In this document: positions 36,662 to 45,125 of the stretch, piece after piece
Position numbering within the stretch: position 1 is the stretch's first letter
Layout of the letters: each line of letters starts with the position of its first letter
Source of the DNA: Hoylesella buccalis ATCC 35310
GTDB lineage: Bacteria > Bacteroidota > Bacteroidia > Bacteroidales > Bacteroidaceae
Assembly: GCF_000177075.1 (NCBI RefSeq)
Contig: NZ_ADEG01000002.1
Location: forward strand, 1 to 48,433
DNA length: 48,433 nt
Reading direction: 5' to 3'
Made by a program: the position numbers and the translations under genes
The notes under the pieces: generated by a model
The model's input: only the letters and a program-made list of their open reading frames with translations
Told to the model about the DNA's origin: nothing
Database searches by the model: none

Positions 36662-37861
36662 ATGAACATGAAAAAAATAATGATGATTTGCGCCATGATG
36701 TCTTTGGCACTGGGCGCAAGCGCACAAGGTAACAATACAGGCATGGGTGGCGAAGATGGCAATTACGAGTCATTGGCAAGCCGTCTGTTCAAATTGGAGA
36801 AGAAAAGCGACGCATTCAACGTGTACTTCAACTATGCGTCTTCCTTCCAAGAGGCCTACGATGGCAACGACTGGGGTTCGTCCTTCAAGAACAAGCAAGC
36901 CCGATTGGAAATCAAAGGTTCTTTCGGCAAACTCTCTTATCGTTTCCGTCACCGCTTGAACAAAGCCAATGGTGCGCAGGGCGAGGACAACTTTGCCAAG
37001 GCAACCGACATCCTTTCGGTTGGTTATCAGGTCACCGACAAGCTCGGTATCACGGGTGGTAAGATGTGTCAAAACTGGGGTGGATTCGAATTTGACGAAA
37101 ACCCCATGTACATCTACCAATACTCTGACATGGTTGACAATATGGATAACTTCATGGCCGGCGTAAACTTCGCATTCAAACCCGTGGAATCTCAGGAGTT
37201 CAACCTGAACATCACCAATGCTTACAACAACAAGTTGGCTCAAGAATACGGAGCTGACCTCAAAGTGATGAAAGAGAATGGAAAGACTGAAGCTGTGGAA
37301 GCTGCCAAACATCCATTGACCTACATCTTGTTGTGGAATGGTAATTTCTTTGGCGATAAGCTACAAACGCGTTGGTCAGTGGGCACACAGACACAGGCCA
37401 AGGATCAGAGCAGCCAGATGGTGATGCTCGGTCAAAAGCTCAACTTGCCCACCTTCCAGTGGTATTTCGACTACATGGGTGCCTTTGACGACGTTGACCG
37501 TCTGGGCATTGCCACCAGCGACTTGTCTGCATTCCGCGGAAAAGGCAACGTGCGCTACGGCAAGGTAAACTACAACTCGTTCATAACCAAAGTTAATTGG
37601 CAGTTCGTTCCACAGTGGAACCTGATGCTCAAAGGTATGTACGAGACGGCAAGTGTCAGCAAGATAGAAGAACTCAAGAACTACCGTAAGTCCTTTGGTT
37701 ACTTTGCCAGCTTGGAATATTATCCTGTCAAGTCACAAGACTGCCGCGTATTCTTGTCATACATCGGCCGCAACTACAAGTTCACCGATAAGAGCAAACT
37801 GGCTGACTACAACACCAGTCGCATCGAACTGGGCTTCATGTACAGAATCAAGGCGTTCTAA
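36662..37861 (+). CDS. Outer-membrane porin of the asparagine/fumarate cluster
   Basis: A 399-residue protein from the ATG at 36662 (or 397 from 36668). A longer reading from 36641 would need a TTG start and lacks signal-peptide logic. The signal peptide (MKKIMMICAMMSLALGASAQ) leads into a beta-barrel pattern of alternating aromatic and polar strands: FNVYFNYASSFQ, ARLEIKGSFGKLSYRFRHRL, VGYQVTDKLGITGGKM, WGGFEFDENPMYIYQYSDM, ending SRIELGFMYRIKAF with a C-terminal Phe. It resembles OprP/OprO-like porins and probably lets asparagine or dicarboxylates cross the outer membrane. The substrate is inferred only from its place between asparaginase and aspartase. Confidence 0.8.
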   Translation: MNMKKIMMICAMMSLALGASAQGNNTGMGGEDGNYESLASRLFKLEKKSDAFNVYFNYASSFQEAYDGNDWGSSFKNKQARLEIKGSFGKLSYRFRHRLNKANGAQGEDNFAKATDILSVGYQVTDKLGITGGKMCQNWGGFEFDENPMYIYQYSDMVDNMDNFMAGVNFAFKPVESQEFNLNITNAYNNKLAQEYGADLKVMKENGKTEAVEAAKHPLTYILLWNGNFFGDKLQTRWSVGTQTQAKDQSSQMVMLGQKLNLPTFQWYFDYMGAFDDVDRLGIATSDLSAFRGKGNVRYGKVNYNSFITKVNWQFVPQWNLMLKGMYETASVSKIEELKNYRKSFGYFASLEYYPVKSQDCRVFLSYIGRNYKFTDKSKLADYNTSRIELGFMYRIKAF

Positions 37862-37976
37862 CAACAGCCCTTTAACAGCAAGATGAACGTGAGACACCCC
37901 TCGTGTCCACGTTCGTCTGTTATGACGAACCATGACAAACACAGAAAAACAACTACATAAATCAATAGTAAACACA

Positions 37977-39386
37977 ATGGAACAAAACGAAAAATACAGA
38001 GTAGAGTCTGATCTCTTGGGCGAATTACAAGTGCCCGCAGACGCTTATTATGGTGTTCAAACGCAGCGCGCCATCAACAATTATCGCATTTCCAACACTA
38101 AGATGTGCGATTATCCCCAGTTTATCATGGCCATCGCATACGTCAAGAAGGCAGCTGCCGCAGCCAACGCTGAGCTGGGTGCCCTTGACAAAAACATTGC
38201 AGATCACATCTGTCAAGCTGCCGATGATATCATCGGAGGCAAGTTGTGGGACAACTTCTGCATTGACATGGTACAGGGTGGAGCCGGCACATCCGTGAAC
38301 ATGAACGCCAACGAGGTGATTGCCAACCGCGCACTGGAGTTGATGGGATATGAGAAAGGTGACTATGTGCACTGCTACCCCAACGACCATGTCAACTGCG
38401 GCCAGTCTACCAACGACGCTTATCCAACGTCTTTACGCTATGCGGCTTATCGCATGAACAAAGACTTGTTGAAGAGCTTGAAAGCACTTGTAGACTGCTT
38501 GCGCGTCAAGGCCAACGAGTTTAAAGACGCTGTGAAGATGGGTCGCACCCAATTGCAAGACGCTGTGCCCATGACATCGGGACAAGAGTTCGCCGCTTTT
38601 GCCAACACATTAGAAGACGAGCTTGAATACATCGAATACAATGCCAAGAAGCTGCTCACCATCAACATGGGTGCCACGGCCATTGGCACAGGTCTCAATG
38701 CAGTACCAGGCTATGCTGATTTGGTAACTGAGTATCTCACCAAGTTCACCGGCGACAAGTTTGTGAAGGCCAAAGATATGATTGCAGCCACACCAGACAC
38801 CGGTGATTATGTAAGCTACTCAGGAGCATTGAAGCGATTGGCAGTCAAGTTATCCAAGATTTGCAACGACCTCCGTCTCATGGCTTCAGGTCCTCGCTGC
38901 GGTTTGTACGAAATCAATCTGCCCCCCATGGCACCAGGTTCTTCCATCATGCCGGGCAAGGTGAACCCTGTCATACCAGAGGTAACCAACCAAGTGTGCT
39001 TCAAGGTCATCGGTAACGACATGGCCATCACCATGGCTGCCGAGGCCGGACAGCTGCAACTCAACGTCATGGAGCCTGTCATCGTAGAGTGCATGTTTGA
39101 AAGCATCACCTGGATGACCAACGTCATGAACACCTTCAGGGAGAAATGCGTAAGCGGCATCACCTTGAACGAGAAGCACAATCTCGACATGGTGAAACAT
39201 TCCATCGGCATCGTCACGGCGCTGAACCCATACATTGGGTACAAAAACAGCACCAAGGTTGCCAAGGAAGCATTGGAAACAGGTAAGAGTCTGCACGAGA
39301 TTGTGGTGGAAAAGAATCTCATGAGTGCCGAAGAGGTTGACAAGATTCTCGACCCCAAGGCCATGTTGCAATCACACAACCTATAA
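37977..39386 (+). CDS. aspA: Aspartate ammonia-lyase (aspartase)
   Basis: A 469-residue enzyme from the ATG at 37977. An in-frame ATG at 37932 would add 15 residues without family support, and the chosen start matches the family N-terminus (YRVESDLLGELQVPADAYYG). It converts aspartate to fumarate and ammonia. The fumarase/aspartase motif GSSxMPxKxNP is seen as APGSSIMPGKVNPVIPE near residue 318. NDHVNCGQSTNDAYPTSLR (about 137-155) and GRTQLQDAVPMTSGQEF (about 188-204) are the other conserved regions. It ends the cluster, with a strong terminator 30 bases downstream. Fumarate from this step can accept electrons in anaerobic respiration. Confidence 0.95.
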   Translation: MEQNEKYRVESDLLGELQVPADAYYGVQTQRAINNYRISNTKMCDYPQFIMAIAYVKKAAAAANAELGALDKNIADHICQAADDIIGGKLWDNFCIDMVQGGAGTSVNMNANEVIANRALELMGYEKGDYVHCYPNDHVNCGQSTNDAYPTSLRYAAYRMNKDLLKSLKALVDCLRVKANEFKDAVKMGRTQLQDAVPMTSGQEFAAFANTLEDELEYIEYNAKKLLTINMGATAIGTGLNAVPGYADLVTEYLTKFTGDKFVKAKDMIAATPDTGDYVSYSGALKRLAVKLSKICNDLRLMASGPRCGLYEINLPPMAPGSSIMPGKVNPVIPEVTNQVCFKVIGNDMAITMAAEAGQLQLNVMEPVIVECMFESITWMTNVMNTFREKCVSGITLNEKHNLDMVKHSIGIVTALNPYIGYKNSTKVAKEALETGKSLHEIVVEKNLMSAEEVDKILDPKAMLQSHNL

Positions 39387-39416
39387 GTATGGGGCGAAAG
39401 CCCTGACAACATGATA

Positions 39417-39455
39417 GGGGGATGCGTCATCATTTTGATGCACCCCCTTTTCTTT
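39417..39455 (+). terminator. Intrinsic terminator after aspA
   Basis: GGGGG, a bulged A and TGCGTCA pair with TGATGCACCCCC, followed by TTTTCTTTTT. The stem is about 12 bp with one bulge and one G-T wobble. Confidence 0.85.
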
Positions 39456-39462
39456 TTGTTTC

Positions 39463-39526
39463 AACAACGAATGTACATGATTGTTGATAAACAACGAATG
39501 AACTTGATTGTTGATGAACAACGAAT
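39463..39526 (+). repeat. 27-bp tandem repeat leading into a palindromic element
   Basis: AACAACGAAT recurs at 39463, 39490 and 39517, exactly 27 bases apart, with GATTGTTGAT at the end of each of the first two units. The third repeat start is also the left arm of the palindrome at 39517-39621. Confidence 0.7.
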
Positions 39527-39621
39527 TTAACGAATTTAACGAATCAACTAAACAAGACCATGAACGCCAGCGTTCATTGATTCCAACAATCGGATTCGTT
39601 AAATTCGTTAAATTCGTTGTT
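39517..39621. repeat. 105-bp palindromic element (28-bp arms, central 16-bp palindrome)
   Basis: The arm at 39517-39544 is the exact reverse complement of 39594-39621 over all 28 bases; both are built from AACGAATTT words. On almost the same axis lies TGAACGCCAGCGTTCA (39561-39576), palindromic apart from its central two bases. No coding sequence is inside. It resembles a miniature inverted-repeat element or a REP-type doublet. Related copies lie at 39635-39729, 42190-42367 and 48277-48433. Confidence 0.8.
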
Positions 39622-39634
39622 AAAACAAAAATTA

Positions 39635-39850
39635 ACCATGTCGTTAGCTTTTGCCAAATTCGTTTGATTCGGTGAACGCCGGCGTTCATTGACTCCAACA
39701 ATCGGATTCGTTAAATTCGCTAAATTCGTTGTTAAAACAAAAATAAGGTTGACGACAAACGACCTTTTGAAGTGAAAGAACCATCCGATGCAAACACAAC
39801 AAATTCACGGACTGAAAGCCCAAAAGCTTATAGCCCAGGGTATCATCCTG
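39635..39850 (+). repeat. Left 216-bp direct repeat flanking the AbiL-like module
   Basis: This segment aligns without gaps to 42269-42484. I count 10 mismatches in 216 positions. It contains TGAACGCCGGCGTTCA at 39673-39688, a right arm of the AACGAATTT palindromic element, a stretch of non-repetitive sequence, and half of a REP-like palindrome (CAGGGTATCATCCTG at its end). Confidence 0.88.
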
Positions 39851-40009
39851 TAGTTTCCTGATTTAGGTTGACTACTCCTATGCCTAATCCCCAATCAAAG
39901 TTGACTGAGTTAAACGTTATTACTGATGTTAGTTGACTATTGTTGTCTCTGCCGCCTTTTGTTTATCATCCATAGATCGATCGGCATAGGTGTAGACCGA
40001 AGTTGGAAA

Positions 40010-40672
40010 TTAGTTCCTGTTCATCACGCTTTCCGCCAGCAAATACACTCGCGTACCGAGTGTTTGCGGCCAACGGTCATTCGGATTCTCGTCTAATGCC
40101 CTTGCCCGTTCTATTGCATCTTCCACGTGAGCTATCAAAGCTAGTGCATCGTAGGATGACTCGTGATAAGACCCCATATTTTTACGCAATCGTACCTTCA
40201 AATATGGGTCAGCATTTCTAGACTTTCTGCGATTCTCCATCCATTGTTTCTGTTCTTCTGGGGGCAGCGATGCTGCATCTTCTATATGCAATAATAACCA
40301 AAGTTCAAAACAAGGATTGCTCAAAGCCATGTGCATAGCAACTTCCTGCGAACATTCCGTGGCAACACGAGAAAGCATGGCCTCAGTCCAGCGGTCTTTG
40401 TCCGCTACTAACCAGAGTTCGTCGTCTGCTTCTAACTCATATTGGCTTTTGTAGTCATTGAGCTGTTTTAACACATGTTCTGGGCTGGAGTTGTTCTGTT
40501 CATCTATACTACGTTCCAAAATATGTACATGCACGCGCGGATTGGTATATTCTTTGGCTAATGCCTTGAAATATATCCGCTCCGTGGCTTTGCCCTCGGA
40601 GGCTATGACTATAAGGCGAGCGTCACGAAATGCCTCGCGACGTTCGCGCATCAAACTATTCCTGCTTCGCAT
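40010..40672 (-). CDS. RloB/AbiLii-family protein (Toprim-type abortive infection component)
   Basis: A 220-residue protein with RloB-family features: LIVIASEGKATERIYFKAL near residue 19 (Toprim-like conserved Glu), LWLVADKDRWTE near residue 86 (acidic D-x-D in place of the metal site), then MALSNPCFELWLLLH near residue 114, the most recognisable RloB block. Toprim domains bind metal and often cleave nucleic acid or pyrophosphate bonds. RloB-type proteins occur with AAA ATPases in the AbiL anti-phage system. The start overlaps the ATPase gene's 3' end by 17 bases, so the pair is one operon with the ATPase first. No nuclease assay can be inferred. The module is bracketed by 216-bp direct repeats. 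Confidence 0.87.
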   Translation of the reverse strand: MRSRNSLMRERREAFRDARLIVIASEGKATERIYFKALAKEYTNPRVHVHILERSIDEQNNSSPEHVLKQLNDYKSQYELEADDELWLVADKDRWTEAMLSRVATECSQEVAMHMALSNPCFELWLLLHIEDAASLPPEEQKQWMENRRKSRNADPYLKVRLRKNMGSYHESSYDALALIAHVEDAIERARALDENPNDRWPQTLGTRVYLLAESVMNRN

Positions 40673-41999
40673 CGTCCCAATGAATATTATTCAGTTCGCC
40701 AAAGAATGGAATCGCTCCATAGCGACCGTTCAGATAACCTTTCTGCACATTCTCTCTCGGTTTGTACTCACAGAGTGAAGACAAATGGCTTTCTCCTTTC
40801 TTGTCTTTCTCTACAAACCAAACTTCATCCTGACGTATAGGGGCTGAAGAAAGTAGATTTGATTCGTGTGTCGTGCATATTAACTGCATTTGCGAATCGC
40901 TTCTAAGCAGACTGTTATACATCTCTAATAATTTCAATGTCAACATTGGATGCAGACTCCTGTCAACCTCGTCAATCACATAGACTGCATCATTAGCACG
41001 CATATCGATAAGCATTGGAATGAAGTCAAACAAACGTGACGTTCCATCAGACTCTTCGAACATTTCGAAGATATAGTCCGAGTTGCTGTCGTCCTTTTTG
41101 TGAATGGTTTTCAGCTCATACCACTTCAGATTCTTCGACTTATCTTTTTCTGCAAAGATGAAGCGGTTCTCATTGTGAATTACCACGCCAGTTTCGGAGC
41201 CTTTTCCTTCAAGACTTTCCTCAATCTTTTGCCTGATTTCGTCGGGAATGCCCAAATCTTCAGGTTTAGACTCTATGCGACGAAGGTCTGAGATACCTGT
41301 GCCAAAATAATTTAGCAATTCACGCATAATAGTTCTGAACTGGGTGTCGTTCACAACTCGGAATGGGAAATCCGTTCTGTGTGTATTGGGGAAGATGATA
41401 TTCAGATTCTCAAACCATTTACTAGCAGACTTAATTACATCTATTCCCTTTCCGTTACGCTTGATATACTCACTTAAGAAAGTACCCTTGGTGGGAGTAC
41501 CATCAATCAGGAACTTCAAGAATTGTCCATCCTCATTCTTCAAGAACTGAGGTGCAATAGTATTATCCCAACTGTCACCATTGCGTTTGCGCTCAAAGAT
41601 CATGGTGTCATTGCGGCTGCCAGTCTTATATAGCCATTCCTCAAGCAAGCCCCCCTTCGAGAAAGCTACACCGTAAGCAAAAAACTGACTATCTACCTTA
41701 AACTCCAGTTCAATGCTTGAACGTTCTTGGGGATCGTCCGTCATCTTGAAGTAATTATATTTGAGGTTGCTCCAACCTTTCAAAGCAAACTCCTTGATTA
41801 TAGCCAAACATTTTATGATATTTGATTTTCCAGAAGCATTGGCGCCGTAAATCAATCCCATACGGAGCACGGATATATCATCCCGTTTCTCCGCACGTGA
41901 CACTTGTAACGGCAATTGGTCGCTTTTGCTAGCTGTGAACAAGATGCGTGTTTCCTCGTTAAACGAGTAAATGTTTTCAAATTTGGCTGACAATAACAT
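40656..41999 (-). CDS. AAA ATPase of AbiL-like system (AbiLi/COG1106 type)
   Basis: A 447-residue ABC/AAA-type ATPase. Walker A GANASGKS lies at residues 52-59, with the Q-loop region after it. An ABC-like signature DGTSRLFDFIPML lies near residue 320, Walker B YVIDEVDRSLHP near 338 with catalytic Glu, and the switch histidine in CTTHESNLL near 375. This is the single-chain COG1106 form, in which the two nucleotide-binding halves are separated by a helical or beta insert. Together with the overlapping RloB-type gene it matches the two-gene AbiL abortive infection system. The ATPase probably senses phage infection or DNA state and activates the Toprim partner, by analogy. Its upstream region has a weak promoter pair. 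Confidence 0.9.
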   Translation of the reverse strand: MLLSAKFENIYSFNEETRILFTASKSDQLPLQVSRAEKRDDISVLRMGLIYGANASGKSNIIKCLAIIKEFALKGWSNLKYNYFKMTDDPQERSSIELEFKVDSQFFAYGVAFSKGGLLEEWLYKTGSRNDTMIFERKRNGDSWDNTIAPQFLKNEDGQFLKFLIDGTPTKGTFLSEYIKRNGKGIDVIKSASKWFENLNIIFPNTHRTDFPFRVVNDTQFRTIMRELLNYFGTGISDLRRIESKPEDLGIPDEIRQKIEESLEGKGSETGVVIHNENRFIFAEKDKSKNLKWYELKTIHKKDDSNSDYIFEMFEESDGTSRLFDFIPMLIDMRANDAVYVIDEVDRSLHPMLTLKLLEMYNSLLRSDSQMQLICTTHESNLLSSAPIRQDEVWFVEKDKKGESHLSSLCEYKPRENVQKGYLNGRYGAIPFFGELNNIHWDDAKQE

Positions 42000-42031
42000 A
42001 ATGACGTCTGATATTTCGTAAAATTTCGATG

Positions 42032-42059
42032 TAAAGATAATAAATTATTTCAAAACAAA
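42032..42059 (-). promoter_or_regulatory. Weak promoter for the AbiL-like operon
   Basis: On the minus strand, TTTG (42059-42056) and TATCTTTA (42039-42032) are separated by 16 bases. TATCTTTA departs from TAnnTTTG at the last base, and the spacing is shorter than usual. The ATPase ATG follows about 32 bases later. Confidence 0.4.
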
Positions 42060-42189
42060 GACATTTGCTTTCGTTAAATATGTATAAATACGACAAAAGA
42101 CGTGTGTCGTATCGCCATTTTGTCATTTTTCAACATGATATTGTCTTAAATTTGACCTTACCTTAATGCTTGCAAGGTTAATATAAAGC

Positions 42190-42367
42190 GAATCAACTAA
42201 ACAACACAATCAACTAAACAAGACCATGAACGCAAGCGTTCTGCGAATAAAACAAATTTGCCAACATAACCATGTCGTGTGCTTTTGCCAAATTCGTTTG
42301 ACTCGGTGAACGCCGGCGTTCATTGATTCCAACAATCGGATTCGTTAAATTCGATAAATTCGTTGTT
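42190..42367. repeat. Two-palindrome repeat element, near full length
   Basis: It contains GAACGC-AA-GCGTTC at 42228-42241 and TGAACGCCGGCGTTCA at 42307-42322. The right arm at 42340-42367 matches the 39594-39621 arm with one change. Between the palindromes, AATAAAACAAATTTG and CAAATTCGTTTGACT are imperfect complements, so the whole unit is a nested inverted repeat. Its right part overlaps the right direct repeat. Confidence 0.7.
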
Positions 42368-42484
42368 AAAACAAAAATAAGGTTGACGACAAACGACCAT
42401 TTGAAGTGAAAGAACCATCCGATGCAAACACAACAAATACACGGGCTGAAAGCCCAAAAGCCTATAGCCCAGGGTATCACCCTG
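42269..42484 (+). repeat. Right 216-bp direct repeat flanking the AbiL-like module
   Basis: Partner of 39635-39850, in the same orientation and equal in length. The defence genes lie between the two copies, with about 2.4 kb separating them. The copy starts in the middle of the two-palindrome element and ends inside a REP-like palindrome. Confidence 0.88.
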
Positions 42485-42636
42485 GGTTGGATGCGTGGGG
42501 GTAATTGGGTCCTGTAAGAACAAAAGCATGTGATTATCATGTACTTGTAGTTGCTTTTGCCCCTACAGGGCGCACACCTACTCACAATCTTACCCAGGGC
42601 GGTGCCCTGGGCTATAAGCTACTGCCCCTGCGGGGC
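42443..42636. repeat. REPIN-like inverted pair of REP palindromes
   Basis: The left half has GGGCTGAAAGCCC (42443-42455) and CCCAGGGTATCACCCTGGG (42468-42486). The right half has CCCAGGGCGGTGCCCTGGG (42593-42611) and GCCCCTGCGGGGC (42624-42636). Read as reverse complement, the right half follows the left in order, including ATAGCCCAGGG and GGGCAAAAGC-like blocks. This makes an inverted doublet around a short centre near 42535. The left flanking direct repeat contains only half of one such REP. Confidence 0.75.
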
Positions 42637-42664
42637 GTACAACCTCGGTACTCAACATCTCAAA

Positions 42665-42722
42665 CAGAATGGCACGGACTAACACGGACAACGCCCGTGA
42701 ATAACCGTGATGCTCCGATGCA
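42665..42722. repeat. CACGGA-type nested palindrome, copy 1
   Basis: CACGGAC and GCCCGTG, CACGGA and CCGTGATGCTCCG words face each other around CAACG. It is the same family as 45995-46059 and 46085-46145, here with a damaged left end. Confidence 0.6.
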
Positions 42723-42828
42723 AACCAACACCATACAACCTCGCTAATTCGCATTCCAACACAATAACACACTACAACCATATACCTCCATGTAAACACG
42801 CTTGTAGTGGTGGCAGGCGATGTAAAGA

Positions 42829-42962
42829 GCAACGGATGTTCACGGACATACACAGATGCGTCGGTGCCGTTCCGTGGGGTTCCGTGGCCATGACCATTGC
42901 GATTGTTGTTGTCGCAATGCAAGGTCACGGGTCATCCGTGACACTCCGTGTAAATCCGTTGC
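42829..42962. repeat. CACGGA-type nested palindrome, long copy with internal hairpin
   Basis: GCAACGGAT (42829-42837) is the exact complement of ATCCGTTGC (42954-42962). Inside are CACGGA and TCCGTG words, and a hairpin CATTGCGA/TCGCAATG around 42895-42919. It may be two family members fused or one interrupted copy. Confidence 0.6.
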
Positions 42963-43047
42963 CATAAAAAGAGAATTGAATTGTTGTTCCACACCACCAG
43001 CAGGATGATGTTGGATGCTACAACCTGGTGAGCGGGTATAAGACACG

Positions 43048-43081
43048 AAGTGGGAGGGAAACCATTGGTTCCCTCCCACTT
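43048..43081. terminator. Strong bidirectional hairpin downstream of the 78-residue gene
   Basis: AAGTGGGAGGGAA (43048-43060) is the exact complement of TTCCCTCCCACTT (43069-43081) across an eight-base loop. It lies about 50 bases beyond the stop of the 78-residue gene on the minus strand. The T-run is short on both strands. Confidence 0.7.
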
Positions 43082-43133
43082 TATTTCATGTCATGAGTAG
43101 TTGCAGGACTATTCTCAGCACGCATGCCGAGGA

Positions 43134-43370
43134 TTACCACACGCTTCCCCAACTCTTGTCGTTGCAGCCATCCGCCTCGTCCCACGAATCCAAGTCGTCA
43201 CCCTGCCACTGCTTTCCATTGGCATCAGTGGCACCGGGAGTGTCTATTGGTATTTCGAGACTTTCCGCTAAGGGGTTAGTTGTTTCCATTTTGATGATTT
43301 GGACGCATGGCGACAGGTAGGTGCGCCTGTCGCTAGCAGCGTTGTTTATATTTTTATCGTTAGTGTTCAT
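43134..43370 (-). CDS. Small 78-residue protein following the BspA-like gene
   Basis: The ATG lies one base after the stop of the BspA-like reading frame, so the two share a transcript. The sequence has no signal peptide. It opens with an Asn-rich stretch (MNTNDKNINNAASDRRTYL), then has SPCVQIIKMETTNPLAES near the middle and ends in an Asp/Trp-rich tail (WQGDDLDSWDEADGC). Small proteins of this type, with a conserved IIKMETTNPLA-like segment, are frequent in Prevotella genomes as I recall them, but have no assigned function. It could be a short surface-linked or peptide precursor protein. A hairpin terminator follows. Confidence 0.6.
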   Translation of the reverse strand: MNTNDKNINNAASDRRTYLSPCVQIIKMETTNPLAESLEIPIDTPGATDANGKQWQGDDLDSWDEADGCNDKSWGSVW

Positions 43371-43371
43371 C

Positions 43372-45063
43372 TTATTTCGTCTTTAATGTTTTCTTACCCT
43401 TCATGATATACATGCCCGATGGCAGACTGTCGAAGTTGGTGCCAACATAGCGTCCGTCAATGGTGTAAATGCGCTGTGCGCCTTGCTGTGCATCGGCATT
43501 TTCTGTCACACTGCTAATGCCCGTCGTCTCCCCTTCCGAGAGTACCATGAATTGCTTGGCGCTTGAAGCACCCGGCAAAAGATTTACAAAACCACGGAAT
43601 GGCGGTATGCTGGGATTTTGTATATTTGATCCCTTAGTTTCATATTTCATTTGCCTCCATACATCGATTTCCTTATTTAGTCCTTCAATGGTATGCTTCT
43701 TCACTATGTTCAGCACATAAGGCCTATCATGACCATAAGCCTCAGCAGGAATCTTTTCGGTGCTGCCCTGGAAGCTGAAGGACTGTCCAGGCTTGGTGGC
43801 GGGGAAGCCAACAGGCTTTAAGCGTCCTCCATTGACTATGTCAAACTTTTCAGGTGACTTAGCTATTTCCACATTGTTTGCCGTAAATGCCTTAGAGTTA
43901 GAGTTGTCGCTGTTTGCATTCGTGATACGCAGGAGATATGGCTTGCTCGCCTCGAGCGTGCTGCCGTCAGGTATTGAATTGAAGACATAGAATTCTGTAT
44001 CCGATGGCCAACCATAAGGGTATTCTGGTTGTTCAGGAAAATATTGACCATCTGTGAAATACTTTTTCGAGTATTTATAATCCAACTTGTATGCGCGTAT
44101 ACCTTCTGGCAATGTCACGGCGTACGGTAAAAAGATAGTGAAGCAGTGCTTGCCATCAGCAAACTTAGAGAAGTCGCGGTAGGAGGTTAGAGATTTATCT
44201 CCTTCATAATGAGCAACTTCTAATGGGGTATTGTAACCACGATTTATGGTTGTCTTGTTAATGGTCATGTTGCATCTGTTGTAAACCACTTCACTGGCTT
44301 TGATGTCACAAAGAAACTCGTATTCCATGCCATCCTGCAAGCTCAGCTTGGTACATGTACCGTCGCTCTTGACAAAGTTCACGTCCTGACCATCCGCAAT
44401 GGTGATGCCCGTTGCTTCAGGAAGAAACACGAGAGTGTGGGTAGGCAAACCTGATGTGATTGTATGCGAATTTAATTCGCGTGACAAATTCTTCAGGTTC
44501 TTTTTGAAATCTTCATTTTTTACATTGCGCAAGTCTACAAATTCCAAGTTGGGGCAACCTTCAAGAATTTCTGCACCAATCTTGCAGTTAGCACTACCCT
44601 TCAAGATAAATGCTTCCAATTTGATATTTCCCGCAAAGGCACCATCGCCTACTTCCTCAACTTGGTCTCCAATCACAAAGTCACCTGACATAATGCCATT
44701 TTCAAAAGCCCTTGCACCAATCTTCTTTACTTCAGACAAGGGGTTGAAACTAAGAATACCAGCATTTGAGAAAGCTCTTTCGTCTATGGAATTCACCACA
44801 GAATAGGGAATGACAAAATGAGATAAGTTGGTAAAGGCTTTTTCAAACATGCCTGTAGGGATGGTTGTTGGGCCTTCAGCCAAACTTACACTGCCACCGA
44901 ATTCCGCAAAAGATTCCACACCCGACCGCTGGTCTGTGCCTGTGGGCAGGTTCTTATACATCGCCTTAATTTTGTTATCTTCGGGTTGTTCGCCAATCTT
45001 CGCTGCTGCAGGGATCGGTGTTGTAATATCAATTTTGGTACCCTTGAAAGCCTGATATCCCAC
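43372..45063 (-). pseudogene. BspA-like leucine-rich repeat protein, C-terminal part (frameshifted gene)
   Basis: This 563-residue frame is the continuation of 45126-45818 after a one-base shift; the frame is open back to about 45197. The N-terminal part has LRR_5-type repeats (SFAEFGG, IPTGMFEKAFTNLSHFVIPY, VKKIGARAFENG, VEEVGDGAFAGN). The middle is beta-rich. The C-terminus RIYTIDGRYVGTNFDSLPSG and MYIMKGKKTLKTK is a sorting-like tail for surface display, as in type IX secreted proteins. BspA-type proteins bind host matrix or other bacteria. Alone it has no signal peptide, so it would not be exported. The ATG at 45063 is an internal Met, not a likely real start. Confidence 0.8.
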
Positions 45064-45125
45064 GAATGTTATATTCGGGCACTTAAACTCTGACGTTGAA
45101 AAGATTCCTTCAAAGGCTTGGGGAC

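Noticed and set aside
39463..39526. Regular 27-bp repeats as a CRISPR array
   Set aside because: The repeats are directly adjacent with no unique spacers, occur only two and a half times, and no cas gene is present.
39387..43133. Integrative element or prophage carrying the defence genes
   Set aside because: No integrase, transposase, phage or conjugation gene is visible; only repeats surround the two genes.
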